DNA of 64,000 nt, taken from positions 1 to 64,000 of the forward strand of contig CAVVMV010000017.1 of assembly GCA_963749485.1 (NCBI GenBank). Direction: 5' to 3'. Shown here piece after piece: positions 48,676 through 59,918 of the stretch; position 1 is the first letter of the stretch, and the number at the start of each line of letters is the position of its first letter. The notes under the pieces were generated by a model. The model did no database searches and had not been told where the DNA came from. It worked only from the letters and a program-made list of their open reading frames with translations. Made by a program: the position numbers and the translations under genes. The DNA comes from JAZGGS01 sp963749485. Lineage in GTDB: Bacteria; Bacteroidota; Ignavibacteria; Ignavibacteriales; Ignavibacteriaceae.

Positions 48676-50091
48676 ATGCTAGAATTGCAAAGAACCATTG
48701 CAAAAAAAGTTTCGATGAAAGGAACCGGTTTACATACCGGAACCGAATGTAAATTAACTTTTAAACCAGCACCGGAAAATCATGGTATAAAATTCGTCCG
48801 GGCAGATCTTGGAGGCAAACCGGAAATTCCGGCAATTGCAGATAATGTTGTTGATGTTTCCCGCGGAACCACAATCGGAATTGGCGAGGCAAAAGTTCAT
48901 ACTGTTGAGCATGTCCTTGCAGCAATTGTCGGGCTTCAGATTGATAATATTATTATTGAGGTTGTTGGAATTGAGCCCCCAGTTGGCGATGGAAGCTCTC
49001 TCCGTTTTTGCGAGGCACTTCAGAAGGCAGGATTTGAACAGCAATCTGTACCGAAGGATTATCTTATAATCGATCAGACAATAATGCATCATGAAGATGA
49101 TAACCAGATAGATATTGTTGCGCTACCACTTGATAACTACAGGGTAACTGTTATGGTAGATTACCAGAACCCTGCATTAGGCAGTCAGCATACAGGTTTG
49201 TTCGATCTTGAAAAAGAATTTGAAAAAGAATTTGCTCCTGCTCGTACCTTCTGTTTTTTAAGTGAAGTCGAAGAGCTTGCTAATCAGAACTTAATAAAAG
49301 GCGGTGATCTCAATAATGCAATTGTGATTTTAGATCACGAATTGAATAAGAAGGAATATAAAAGCCTTACTTCCAGGCTTGGACTTAAAGAAGAAATGTT
49401 TGCGGGCGATAACGGAATACTTAATAATAAAAAACTTCGCTTTAAAAATGAACCTGTAAGACATAAACTTTTAGACCTTATGGGAGATCTTGCTCTTATA
49501 GGTGCCCCGATTAAAGCACAGATACTTGCTGCAAGACCAGGACACAAAGCAAATGTTGAATTTGCTAAGCAGGTTAGAAAACTTTACCAACAGAAAAAGC
49601 TGGTAAAGAAATTCCAGCTTGTTAAAAAAGAAGGTGTTATTTTTGATTCTGCAGCTATCGAGCGAATTCTTCCTCATCGTTATCCGTTCCTGCTGGTTGA
49701 TAAAATTGTTGATCTTGAAATTGGTAAAAGAGTTGTCGGCGTTAAATCGGTTACATATAATGAGCCATTCTTTCCCGGTCATTTCCCGGGAAACCCGATT
49801 ATGCCCGGTGTGTTAATTCTTGAAGCTATGGCTCAAACAGGCGGAGTGTTTTTGCTTAACTCAATTCCGGATCATGAAAATAAAATTGCATACTTTATGC
49901 AGATCAATAATGCAAAATTTAGGAAACCCGTTCTCCCTGGTGATCAGCTTTTTATGGTAATTGAAATGGTTAATCAAAAAAGTAAAGTGATTACAATTAA
50001 AGGGAAATCATACGTAAATGATTTACTCGTTGCTGAAGCTGATTTTATGGTTGCTATTGTAGATAAGCCAAACAACGATAAAGAGCAATAA
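48676..50091 (+). CDS. lpxC-fabZ: LpxC-FabZ bifunctional fusion
   Basis: 471 residues joining UDP-3-O-acyl-N-acetylglucosamine deacetylase (about 1-305) to beta-hydroxyacyl-ACP dehydratase (about 320-471). LpxC zinc ligands and acid are visible in HTVEHVLAAIVGL and RHKLLDLMGDLALIG. FabZ shows ILPHRYPFLLVDKI and HFPGNPIMPGVLILEAMAQTGG with the catalytic His and Glu. This fusion is typical of Bacteroidota and relatives and ties the lipid A step to fatty-acid elongation. Intact, with lpxA 8 bases after. Confidence 0.96.
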   Translation: MLELQRTIAKKVSMKGTGLHTGTECKLTFKPAPENHGIKFVRADLGGKPEIPAIADNVVDVSRGTTIGIGEAKVHTVEHVLAAIVGLQIDNIIIEVVGIEPPVGDGSSLRFCEALQKAGFEQQSVPKDYLIIDQTIMHHEDDNQIDIVALPLDNYRVTVMVDYQNPALGSQHTGLFDLEKEFEKEFAPARTFCFLSEVEELANQNLIKGGDLNNAIVILDHELNKKEYKSLTSRLGLKEEMFAGDNGILNNKKLRFKNEPVRHKLLDLMGDLALIGAPIKAQILAARPGHKANVEFAKQVRKLYQQKKLVKKFQLVKKEGVIFDSAAIERILPHRYPFLLVDKIVDLEIGKRVVGVKSVTYNEPFFPGHFPGNPIMPGVLILEAMAQTGGVFLLNSIPDHENKIAYFMQINNAKFRKPVLPGDQLFMVIEMVNQKSKVITIKGKSYVNDLLVAEADFMVAIVDKPNNDKEQ

Positions 50092-50099
50092 TATTATAA

Positions 50100-50876
50100 A
50101 TGAACAAAATTCATCCAACCGCAATTGTAAGTAAAAATGCATCCATCGGGAATGATATTACAATAGCTCCGTATGCCATTATCGAAGATGATACGGAAAT
50201 TGGAAACAATGTCGAGATAGGTCCCCACGCTGTCCTTTACAATGGAGCCAGGATAGGAAACAAGGTTAAGATTAAGCAAGCAGCTTCGGTTGCACATGTT
50301 CCGCAGGATTTAAAATTTGGCGGGGAGGATTCAGTATTTATAATTGGCGACAATACTGTTATCCACGAACATGTGACTTTACATCGTGGCACAAAAGAAA
50401 CCGGTAAATCGCAAGTTGGTAAAAATTGTTTATTAATGGCTTATTGTCATGTCCCTCACGATTGCTCAATTGGTGATGATTGCATCATCGCAAATACTGT
50501 TCAAATAGCCGGTCATGTTCATATTGAAGATTGGGTTATTATAGGCGGTATATCTTCTTTCCATCAATTTGTTTCTGTTGGTCAACATGTAATGATCGGT
50601 GCAAACACATATATTACCCAGGATGTGCCACCTTATACTATTCTTGCAGGGACACCTGCAAAGTATTTCGGGCTTAATGTAATTGGATTAAGGCGAAGAG
50701 GATTTTCAAATGAAGATATTGAAACTCTTAAAGAAGCATACCATTACTTATACGATAAATCTCTAAATGTTTCGCAAGCTCAGGTTAAAATTGATGCAGA
50801 GTTTGGTAAGAATAATCATGTTAAAAATGTTATAAATTTTATTGAAAAAAGTAAAAGAGGGATCGCCGGTAAATGA
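50100..50876 (+). CDS. lpxA: UDP-N-acetylglucosamine acyltransferase
   Basis: First step of lipid A synthesis, done by a homotrimeric hexapeptide-repeat enzyme. 258 residues with IHPTAIVSKNASIGNDITI, the conserved VPQDLKFGGEDS, RGTKETGKSQVG, catalytic-His region MAYCHVPHDCSIGDDC, and GLNVIGLRRRGFSNEDI in the C-terminal helical domain. All are standard. Its stop overlaps the start of the lipoate ligase-like gene by 4 bases (ATGA). Confidence 0.96.
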   Translation: MNKIHPTAIVSKNASIGNDITIAPYAIIEDDTEIGNNVEIGPHAVLYNGARIGNKVKIKQAASVAHVPQDLKFGGEDSVFIIGDNTVIHEHVTLHRGTKETGKSQVGKNCLLMAYCHVPHDCSIGDDCIIANTVQIAGHVHIEDWVIIGGISSFHQFVSVGQHVMIGANTYITQDVPPYTILAGTPAKYFGLNVIGLRRRGFSNEDIETLKEAYHYLYDKSLNVSQAQVKIDAEFGKNNHVKNVINFIEKSKRGIAGK

Positions 50877-51622
50877 GATGGGAGTTTTTAAATACTAAAT
50901 CTAATACCGGCAAGTATAATATGGATTATGATATTAATCTTGCTGAAACTGCCCAACGTGGTAGAGCTTTGCTAAGGTTCTATAAGTGGAAACCATATTG
51001 TATCTCACTTGGGGCGAACCAGGATTTTAGTACAATCAACTTAAAAAAAGCATACGATGATAATATTGATTTGGTGGAAAGACCAACCGGCGGAAGGGCA
51101 ATTCTTCATTCTGAGGAACTGACTTACTCGGTTGTTTATCTTTTAGATAATGGCTTCTCTCCAAAGGATTTATACCGGGAAATAAATCTTGCTCTAAAAA
51201 AAGGTATGATGTTTTTTGACGGCAAACTTGAAAATATTGAACTTGAAGAAGAACAACCTCATTTCCCCGGTTTTTATAAGAACAATAAAAGTGATCTATG
51301 TTTTGCAGTTTCAGCTAAAAATGAATTGAAGTTTGAAGGCAAGAAACTTGTAGGAAGTGCGCAGAGAAAATTGCACAATACAATTCTGCAGCATGGCTCG
51401 ATTTTGTGTGGTGATTTTCATAAAAATATTGTTGATTTTTTTTTCCTAAATGATGAAGAAACTGTGCAGATGAAAGAAGAAATTAAAAATACAACAACTG
51501 ATCTTAGATCAATTCTAAATTACGAAATAGACTATGATCTGCTTGTCGAATCAATTAGAACAGGCTTTGAGGAGCATTTTAAAATCAAGTTTGAATATCC
51601 TTTAATGCAAGTAAAAATTTAA
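50873..51622 (+). CDS. Lipoate-protein ligase A family protein
   Basis: 249 residues of the BPL/LplA fold: WKPYCISLGANQDF, the family motif VERPTGGRAILHSEELTYSV, and GKKLVGSAQRKLHNTILQHGSIL with the conserved Lys and the GS(I/L) strand. It could attach or transfer lipoyl or octanoyl groups to 2-oxoacid dehydrogenases; ligase versus transferase cannot be decided here. It starts inside the lpxA stop codon and is therefore translationally coupled to lipid A synthesis, an unusual neighbour. Intact. Confidence 0.85.
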   Translation: MRWEFLNTKSNTGKYNMDYDINLAETAQRGRALLRFYKWKPYCISLGANQDFSTINLKKAYDDNIDLVERPTGGRAILHSEELTYSVVYLLDNGFSPKDLYREINLALKKGMMFFDGKLENIELEEEQPHFPGFYKNNKSDLCFAVSAKNELKFEGKKLVGSAQRKLHNTILQHGSILCGDFHKNIVDFFFLNDEETVQMKEEIKNTTTDLRSILNYEIDYDLLVESIRTGFEEHFKIKFEYPLMQVKI

Positions 51623-51650
51623 TAAAAAAAGCAGTTTAAGCTTTTTATAT

Positions 51651-52468
51651 ATGAGCACTGAAAAAGAATTTAAAAAAGTAACCACAAAAACATTAGGGCT
51701 TTTAAAAGAAAAAGGGATAAGGGTAACAGCTCTTACTGCCTACGACTTTATTACAGCCAAACTGATTGATGAAGCCGGGATAGACATTATACTCGTTGGC
51801 GATTCGCTTAGCAACGTCTTTCTGGGAAATGAAACTACGCTGCCCGTAACAATGGATGAAATGATCTACCACACCAAAGCTGTTACAAAGGGAGTTAACC
51901 GCGCAATGGTTGTTGTCGATATGCCCTTTATGTCTTACCAACCGGGAGTTGATGAAGGACTGCGAAATGCCGGAAGGATAATGAAAGAAACACATGCGGG
52001 CGCTGTTAAAATGGAAGGTGGCGAAAGAGTTGCAGAGACAATAAAAAAAATAACTGAAAATGGTATCCCGGTTATGGGTCATATAGGATTAATGCCGCAA
52101 AGCATTCACAAGTATGGTGGATATAGTGAAAGGGGAAAGGATAAAGATGAAGCTGACGAAATTCTTAATGACGCAAAAATTCTTGAGGAAGCGGGTGCTT
52201 TTGCTATAGTCCTTGAAAAAATTCCTGCGATCGCTTGCGAAAAAAATAACTCGCTGCAATTTCTATTCCCACAATTGGAATTGGTGCAGGAATAAACTGC
52301 GATGGACAGATATTGGTTACCCCGGATATGCTGGCATTAAATGTTGATTTCCACCCAAGGTTTGTAAGACATTATGCAAATCTTGCTGAACAAATAAAAA
52401 AAGCAGTAAAATCTTATATTGATGATGTACAGAATGGCAAGTTTCCTTCCAAAAAAGAAAGTTATTAA
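51651..52468 (+). CDS. panB: 3-methyl-2-oxobutanoate hydroxymethyltransferase (two frameshifts)
   Basis: First committed step of pantothenate synthesis. About 272 residues: VTALTAYDFITAKLIDEAGI, ILVGDSLSNVFLGNETTLPV, VVVDMPFMSYQ, GAVKMEGGE, PVMGHIGLMPQS and AFAIVLEKIPA. Two breaks within about 40 bases (near 52230-52250) shift to AISIPTIGIGAGINCDGQIL, then DMLALNVDFHPRFVRHYANL and an end at 52468. Barrel enzyme with a magnesium site (D in VGDS, D in VVVDMP). Follows the lipoate ligase by 28 bases. Confidence 0.92.
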
Positions 52469-52490
52469 TACTTTTTACAAAACATATTTT

Positions 52491-53588
52491 ATGTACAATC
52501 TTATCTGCAAAAAACTTCTATCAATAATTATTTTTTTTATACTTATCTCATCTTCTTCCTTTGCACAGATTGAATCAGAAATATTTTTAAAAGGGGCTAC
52601 TGTTACAGGCATTGTTGAAGAAGAAGGCTACCTGTGGGTTGCAACTTACGGACAGGGTATTTACAGGTATACTTATAAAGATGAAAAGTGGATTAATTTT
52701 TCAACAAAAAGCGGCAACCTTGATAACGATCTTTTCTATAACATTGCTGTTAGTAAAAACTTTGTTTGGGCAGGAGCTTCGGAAGGACTTTTTATCTATA
52801 CAAAAAAACGGGATAGGTGGAGCAAAAGAAAGTTTGCACTTGGCGGACAGTTTGGAAACTGGATAAGATCATTAAAATACGATCCCGATCAAAATGTACT
52901 ATGGATTGGCAGGTTCAGGAATATTACTCGCCTTGATGTTAAGCGAAGAAGATATAACGACATAAGCCGGATACAGGGGACAGATCAAAAATCAAATAAT
53001 ATTAAAGCGATAGAACTTGACGGCGATAGTTTAGTATGGTTTGGTACTGAATCCGGTGTGCACATTTATAATAAAAAGAAAAAATATTCTGATCCATCTG
53101 CATGGCGATATATTACCAATAAGAAGCGGGCATTTAACGAAGAAGGTTATGCAGTATCGGTTTCAAATTTTTTATTTGAAGGTGAAAGGATTTGGTTTGC
53201 AACTGATGAGTTTGTTACAAAAGAGCAGCCGCAATTTAACATTGGCGGAATTTATATTTACGATAGAAAAATAAAATGGGATAGAATTTCGCGGGGAGAC
53301 GGGCTTGCTGCAAACGGAATTTATTCGCTTGGTAAAACCGGTAACCATATTTGGGTTGGTGTTTATGAGTTTGATCAGATAGAAAAAGCAGAATATGGTA
53401 AAGGTTTATTTATTATTAACAGGTTAACGGGCAGGGTTTCTCCCGTCGATCTCAACCAGATAAAAATTGTTTCTTCAACCATCCTATCATTTCACTTTGA
53501 TGGTAAGTACATGTGGATTGGCACAGGGGAAGGATTGGTTAGAGTTAAGATGGATAATCGCCTGGCAGAATGGTCAGCGGGAAATTAA
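52491..53588 (+). CDS. Secreted two-component-regulator-like propeller protein
   Basis: About 365 residues. Signal peptide (KKLLSIIIFFILISSSSFAQ), then repeats of the pattern YLWVATYGQGIYRY, FVWAGASEGLFIYTK, LVWFGTESGVHIYNK, RIWFATDEF, HIWVGVYEF, YMWIGTGEGLVRV: the Reg_prop-like blade. A stand-alone periplasmic propeller with no kinase fused. The ATG at 52491 is chosen because it gives a clean signal peptide; the longer frame overlaps panB. Ligand and partner unknown. Intact. Confidence 0.72.
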   Translation: MYNLICKKLLSIIIFFILISSSSFAQIESEIFLKGATVTGIVEEEGYLWVATYGQGIYRYTYKDEKWINFSTKSGNLDNDLFYNIAVSKNFVWAGASEGLFIYTKKRDRWSKRKFALGGQFGNWIRSLKYDPDQNVLWIGRFRNITRLDVKRRRYNDISRIQGTDQKSNNIKAIELDGDSLVWFGTESGVHIYNKKKKYSDPSAWRYITNKKRAFNEEGYAVSVSNFLFEGERIWFATDEFVTKEQPQFNIGGIYIYDRKIKWDRISRGDGLAANGIYSLGKTGNHIWVGVYEFDQIEKAEYGKGLFIINRLTGRVSPVDLNQIKIVSSTILSFHFDGKYMWIGTGEGLVRVKMDNRLAEWSAGN

Positions 53589-53701
53589 CTCCAGAATTTT
53601 GGGATAAGTTAATACCGCATTTCTCCATCCGTTTTAATTGTTATAATAAATCAATTTTTGTAGTTTAGGTTGTCTTTGGGTAGCATAATTCGGAGTTTAC
53701 T

Positions 53702-53842
53702 ATGAAAAATTTTATTTTTAATTTTTCTTTACTCCGTTTTTTCTTATCTGTTCTCTCGTTTCTAAACCTGTTCTCAATAGCTCCCTTTAACAACATTCTA
53801 TTTATCCTTATCTTTAAGCTTATTTTTAGAAAAATCAGGTAA
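53702..53842 (+). CDS. Small hydrophobic protein before the heptose kinase
   Basis: A 46-codon frame: MKNFIFNFSLLRFFLSVLSF, LNLFSIAPFNNILFILIFKL, IFRKIR. Its ribosome site is good (GGAG at 53692-53695, 6 bases before the ATG), it is hydrophobic with a basic end, and it stops 2 bases before the heptose kinase start. It could be a small membrane protein or a translated leader. No family recognised. The rest of the 53589-53844 gap shows nothing else. Confidence 0.5.
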   Translation: MKNFIFNFSLLRFFLSVLSFLNLFSIAPFNNILFILIFKLIFRKIR

Positions 53843-53844
53843 AA

Positions 53845-54842
53845 ATGGTTGATATTTCGAAAGACCGGCTCGATACGCTGAAAAAGAATTTTGACAGGTA
53901 AAAAGATTGCCGTTATAGGCGATATGATGCTGGACGGTTACTTTTGGGGTGATATAAAAAGAATATCCCCCGAAGCACCCGTTCCTGTACTTGAAGTTGA
54001 AGAGGAGTTTTTCCGTTTTGGCGGTGCAGCAAATGTTGCATTGAACATTTTGAAGCTCGGTGGTTTTCCTATTCCAATTGGTGTTATCGGTTACGATAAT
54101 TATGGAACAATATTTACTTCACTTATTAAAGATGCGGATATTGAAAACGATGGAATTATTGTTGATGAAAATCGTCCTACTACTACAAAAACACGTGTAA
54201 TAGCCGATAACCATCACGTTGTTAGAATAGATAAAGAAAGTAAAAAATATTTAGATGAAGAAACTGAAAAAAAACTTTCATCATATATTGCAAATATTAT
54301 AAACACTGTAGATGGAATAATCCTGCAGGATTACAACAAAGGAGTTTTATCAGCTTCGTCTTATAAATCAAATTATTTCTCTTGCAAATCAAAAAAATGT
54401 TCTCATAACTGTTGATCCAAAGTTTGATAATTTCTTTGCTTATAAAAATGTTACTGTCTTCAAACCTAACAGGAAAGAAGCAGAAGAAGTGCTTGGAATT
54501 AAAATAAAAAACAGCGATGATGTAACCACTGCCGGCACAAAATTGCTTGAAAAGCTGAATGCCAGGAATGTATTATTAACTTTAGGCGATGAAGGTATTG
54601 CGGTATTCGGGCAGGGAAATATGGAGAAGAGAATGCCAACAAAGGCTATAAAAGTTGCAGATGTTTCAGGTGCCGGTGATACTGTAATCTCTACATTAAC
54701 TTTAGCACTTGCTGCAGGCGCTGATGTTTATGAAGCTTCGTTACTTGCTAATTATGCTGCAGGTATTGTGTGCGGCGAAGTTGGAATTGTTCCGGTTGAA
54801 AAGGAAATTCTATTTGAAACCGTACTGAAAGATAATTTATGA
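53845..54842 (+). CDS. rfaE1: D-glycero-beta-D-manno-heptose-7-phosphate kinase (two frameshifts)
   Basis: PfkB-family kinase equal to the first domain of HldE, making heptose 1,7-bisphosphate for LPS core. MVDISKDRLDTLKKNF, a break near 53893, GKKIAVIGDMMLDGYFWGD, RFGGAANVALNILKLGG, VRIDKES; a second break near 54360; then QKNVLITVDPKFDNF, FKPNRKEAEEVLG and the catalytic VSGAGDTVIS. About 330 residues, normal. It overlaps the adenylyltransferase by 4 bases (ATGA), so the two halves of HldE are separate but coupled here. Confidence 0.9.
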
Positions 54843-55318
54843 ACTGCTTAAAATCGCTTGAAGAAATTAAATCGATTCGTTCGGCTTTAAAAGCTGATAA
54901 CAAAAAAGTGGTTTTTACAAACGGCTGCTTCGATCTTCTACATGCAGGGCATATCGATTATCTTAACAAAGCAAAAGCTCTTGGTGATGTTTTAATAGTT
55001 GGGCTGAACACAGACGATTCTGTAAAGAGAATAAAGGGAGATAAAAGACCAATCATAAACGAAGATGAAAGAGCTGAAATAATTTCCAACTTAAAACCGG
55101 TTGATTATGTAGTCTTCTTTGATGAAGATACGCCTGCCGAACTAATTAATGAACTGGTTCCGGATATACTTATTAAAGGTGCCGATTGGAAAATAGATGA
55201 AATTGTTGGAGGGGAAACAGTGCTTGCAAACGGCGGCGAAGTGAAAACCATCGAATTTATTAATGATCAATCCACCTCCAAAATAATCGATTTGATCACC
55301 AGCAGATATTCTAAGTGA
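54839..55318 (+). CDS. rfaE2: D-glycero-beta-D-manno-heptose 1-phosphate adenylyltransferase
   Basis: Second half of the HldE pathway pair. 159 residues with the nucleotidyltransferase signatures TNGCFDLLHAGHIDYL (the HxGH motif), VGLNTDDSVKRIKG, RPIINEDERAEIIS and the end STSKIIDLI. It produces ADP-heptose for LPS. Starts within the kinase stop. Intact. Confidence 0.94.
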   Translation: MNCLKSLEEIKSIRSALKADNKKVVFTNGCFDLLHAGHIDYLNKAKALGDVLIVGLNTDDSVKRIKGDKRPIINEDERAEIISNLKPVDYVVFFDEDTPAELINELVPDILIKGADWKIDEIVGGETVLANGGEVKTIEFINDQSTSKIIDLITSRYSK

Positions 55319-55333
55319 GAAGTTGGAGTGTGA

Positions 55334-58300
55334 ATGTTTTTCAGAAAAAGACCAAAAGTAAAAAGACCGCTCTACCGCAGGATCATAAATGTGTTCATCT
55401 ATTTTGGTGTAGGATTAATCGTACTTTTGATGATCACCTTTGCTGTAACACAAACCTCCACCTTTCGCAACTGGCTGCGCGAAACCGTTATTGATCAGGT
55501 TAACTCTTCCACCAACGGAGAGTTGTTTATAGAACGGATTGATGGAACCGTATTCACATCACTTATACTTAACAACACAACTCTTACACTTGAAGGTGAT
55601 ACAATTCTTAAGGCGGGAAAAATTGAAGTAAAAACCAGCCCGCTTAAAATTCTATTTAAAATTATTTACATTAGAAAAATTGAAATTAAAGATGCCACCA
55701 TTGCACTGTTAAAAGATGAAAATGGTGAATTGAATATCAGCAGGTTAGTTCCTCCGTCGGAAGAACCTGAGGATGAGGAACCCTCGGAATTTAACTGGAA
55801 ATTGGAGGTGGCTGATTTCTCATTAAATGATGTTAATCTTAAACTTCAATCTTATAACCATAAAAACAGCAATGCTTTTTACGATGTTGTAAACTATGAT
55901 GATTTAAGGGTGAATAGACATTAATCTTTCGCTTGCAGCTTTTGCTGATATAAAAGGGAGTGAGTTTAAGATAATAATTAATAACTTAAGTGCTAAACCA
56001 AATCTTAATTATTTTAAACTAAATGATCTATCAGGAAAATTTCTTTTTATTGATGATAAAGCTGGCATTACTGATTTTAACCTTGTAACTGATAGATCAC
56101 AGATTTCCTTAAGTGCAGCAATATCAGATTATAAACTGCTGGGCGAAGATAAAGGAAGAAAAATTGAAGATGCATTTATGAGGGTTGACCTTGCTGCAAC
56201 TGATTTTAATTTTGATAACCTAACATCATTTATTGATGCAACCTACCTGCTTAAAGGAGAGGTTACAACCCATGTTAGTGCAAGCGGCTCTTTGAACAAC
56301 CTGAATCTTGAAAAACTTATAGTTGAATTGCAAGACTCCCGGCTTGAAGCAACCGGTAAGCTTAGGAAGATTACGGGGGGAGGTAAGATGATTATAAATA
56401 CTGTTTTTACAGATTCGTATATAAACCAATATGATGCTAATAATTTGTTACACACTATTAAGTTGCCCGTTTATGAAGAGTTGGGAAGATTAACTTTCGA
56501 TAGTTTATCTTATGCAGGCAGCCCGTTGAATTTTAACAGCAGGATAAAACTAAAAACTGATAAAGGAAATATAACTGCAAACGCACATCTTAATCTTGAA
56601 AAAGAAGAATTTGAATATGATATAAATATTGGGACCAGGAATTTTGATATTTCCCCTTTCACCGGCATAACATCCAATTTGAACAGCAAAGGGTCTTTAA
56701 AAGGAATTGGTCTTTCTCCCAAAAATATTATTGCACAAATCAAACTAAATGGTGATGGATCAACTATTGATGGTAATTATTTTCAAAACCTTGATATTGA
56801 AGCAGACGGCTCCAAGGGAATTATAAAAACCGGTCTTTCCTTTATTTCCGGCGATGCGGATGGTTCGATAAATGTTAACCTGGATATAACTGATGAGAGT
56901 AAACCATCTTATAAATTTACTGCCGGTTTAAACGGGTTTGATATCCGTTCGTTTTCTGGTGAAGCTGACATTCCAAGCAACCTTAATTTTCTTCTTGAAG
57001 GTGAAGGTGAAAACTTTAACCAGGATGATTTGAACTTGTTTGCTAGTTTGATAATTGATAATTCAACAATAAGGGGATTAACAATTGACAGCACAAGAGC
57101 TATTGTTGATATAAGAAATGAAACTGATCAAAGGGTGATAAATGTTATTTCAGATCTTGCGGATATTACTTTATCCGGTAATTTCAAAATAGCAGATCTG
57201 GTTTCCATAATAAGTACTGAGTCTAAAATATTTTCCAATGCGATAGCGAATAAACTTAGACAAATTCAACCACCAAGCATTATTGATAATATTAATATTT
57301 ATAATCTACAGGAATGAAAAACAAGACAAGGTACTTTCCATAGACAGCTTAAGCTCTGAAGTTGATTTATATTATGCACTGGAGTTTAAAGATTTTGAAT
57401 TACTTTCTTTAATACTTGGCGGATCGGAGATTGAAATTGATGGCGAGTTAAGCGGTAAGCTAACCACTTTTACCGATTCAATTGCTGCTAATCTCAACAC
57501 TAACCTTAACTATTTTAAATTCTGGGATGGAAAAGAACTGATATATCTTTCTCAGCTTGATCTTGAGTTTTCATTTGGCAGATAAATTATCATCCACAGA
57601 CCTTACCAACCTTGAAACTGATACTAAACTTGAAAGCAAGGAAAGTATTTTTTGGAAGCGAATTTGAAAATCTTTCTCTGGATCTGGATTATAAAAATAA
57701 CATCGCGGTGATAGATTTTAATGTTGTTATTGAAGAGGTTATAAGAACAAAATTAGATGGGATTGTTAATATAAGCGGAGATATGGTATCTGTAGTTCTG
57801 GATGATCTGCTCTTTAGTATATAACGATTATAACCTTGTGAACAGGAAAAAAATCGATTTAAGTTATTCTAAAAACCAAATTAATTTTAACCAGTTTACT
57901 TTAGCACACAACCGTGGTGAAATTATTCTCTCCGGTACATTTTCAACGGAGGGTAAACAAGACTTAAATCTGAATGTTAAAAAATATTGAGAGCAAAGGA
58001 TTTAAGCACTGGATTTTTTGGCTTGCCTCCCGATATAGAGTATTGCATGGTTTGATAAACCTTTCTGCACAGCTTAATGGTGTTGCCGATTTTCCCGAAC
58101 TGAACCTTGATCTGAATATTGATAGCTTATCTTATAAAAATCAACCGCTCGGTTCACTTGTAAGCTCAATTGGTTATGCTGATCAACAGCTAATTGCTGA
58201 CATAAAATTGGTAAGGGGAGTTTTACGAAAGCGACAAACCTAATTTAGTTTTTAATGGAAATATTCCAATAGACACTTGCATTAAATAGGGGTGCAACAT

Positions 58301-59834
58301 TATTAATGGATAAAGATGTTTTTTTAAGCTTTAAAGCAGAAGAATTGGATCTGGCGCCCTTTGGAAGCACTGTCTTCGAGATTCACCAATTGCAGGGTAA
58401 ATTTAATGCTGAAGTTAGCGCAACCGGAACATTGGAAAATTTAAATACATTTGGATTTATAAATATTGACGATGCTTCTTTTATTACTGCAAGCAAACAG
58501 GTTAAAATATTACACGGGGTTGGATTTAAAATTTGATGACGATAGGGTTGAATTATCGAACCTTTTTATTAGAAATAGTGATGAGACTAAAGACGGCGGA
58601 ACATTAACAGGAATGGTTATCTTACTCACAGAAATTTTTCACCCGTCAGAAATTGATATATCACTTAACGGAAGGCTTAAACTATTAAGCAGAAGTTCCA
58701 GTTCAGCAAATACTTCTTTCTATGGTGACCTGGTAATTGAAACGCGAGAAGATCTTGTTTATAAACTTAATAGAAACCAAAATCATCTTACTGCCGATCT
58801 TATACTTAAAAAAGGAGCAAACGTTACATTCTCTCCAACCAATTCTGCTTTTACCAACGAGACGGATAAATTTATTTATCATTTTAAATCGGAAGTTGAT
58901 TCACTTGGTGATAAAGAGATTGACAGCTTGATTGTTATTTCTGAATCTGTTAGTAAAGAATTAAAAGCTTCATCCAAAGCTCCTTTTGATATTAATGTAA
59001 AGTTGGAAGTTGAAGATGAGGCAAAGATGATTTTCGTTCTATCAAAAGAATTTAATTATGATTTAACAGCTTATCTTGGTGGTAATTTTGAATATGTTCG
59101 TTGAGAATGAAGTGCCGATTGCTAAAGGTGAACTGGTTTTGCTGGATGGTTCAAAGCTTAATTTTATCAAAACTTTTCAGGCGGAAGGATCGGTTAAATT
59201 TTTTAGTGAAATAGATAATCCTTATTTGGATATAACGGCAACGTACCAAAATTATTATAACCCGGATACATTGGGTGCAGCAAGCGAGTATGAAGTGCAG
59301 GTAAGAATTCAACTTGAAGGTCCGGTTCAAAATCTTTCAACAAGTTTTATTCAGAATGAAAACAATATTAGTATTTATAAAAAAGCAACCGGTGGAGGAC
59401 AATTTGAGCTTGATGCAACAAAAACAACTTCGGATGCAATGTTCTTTATCATATTAGGAAAATTTCCCGAAGATGCAACTACGCAGGAAACAAACCTTGT
59501 TGCATCAACAGCCGCTTCATTAGCCGGTTCACTTATAGGCGGTTTCTTAAATGAAAAGCTTGGCGATATTGTGCGTAGTGTGCAGGTAAGACAGGTAGGC
59601 ACCGAAACAAAATTTAGCTTAATTGGCAAAGTTGAAAATGTTAGATATGAAATTGGGGGCACATCACAAATTTTCCAGGATTTTAGCCGCGCAAATGTTA
59701 AAATTGAATGGCCTGTTGTTCCTATAACGCCGCGCTTAATTTTACGACTGGAAAGAAGAGAACCGGTGTTTGAATCGAGCACTTACAGCGAAATGATAAA
59801 TGAACTTGGTGTAAAATACAGCTTCGAGTTTTAA
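55334..59834 (+). CDS. tamB: TamB-like/AsmA-like giant periplasmic protein (many frameshifts)
   Basis: About 1500 residues from MFFRKRPKVKRPLYRRIIN. One N-terminal membrane anchor (FIYFGVGLIVLLMITFAV), then a very long beta-rich stretch of repeated strands (e.g. IEIDGELSGKL, LDLNIDSLSYKNQPLGSL) and the DUF490/TamB C-terminal domain (FEYVRNEVPI, ATYQNYYNPDTLG, AASLAGSLIGGFLNEKLGDI, RVxxR-like block, ending LGVKYSFEF). At least eight breaks split it. TamB-type proteins bridge the periplasm and help barrel assembly or phospholipid transport; no TamA is seen, so BamA may be the partner. C-terminus ends in Phe. Confidence 0.85.
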
Positions 59835-59840
59835 AGTGAA

Positions 59841-59900
59841 ATGAGTCCCGATTTATTGGGACGAGTTCTATATGGTAAAAATTTAAAATTCCGCACTAGG
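59841..59900. repeat. Hairpin and repeat-like segment upstream of rnr
   Basis: GTCCCGATTTATTGGGAC (about 59846-59863) forms a stem, followed at 59891-59905 by CCGCACTAGGACGG. It fills most of the 84 bases between tamB and rnr. It looks like a dispersed intergenic element, but only one copy is in the window. Confidence 0.4.
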
Positions 59901-59918
59901 ACGGACAGGTATAAAAAT

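Noticed and set aside
53845..55318. Two halves of hldE as a broken fusion gene
   Set aside because: The second half has its own ATG in an ATGA overlap and both proteins have normal single-domain lengths, so separate genes are natural here.
59841..59918. Extended N-terminus of ribonuclease R
   Set aside because: These codons fall in a hairpin-bearing intergenic segment, and the family sequence starts at 59919.
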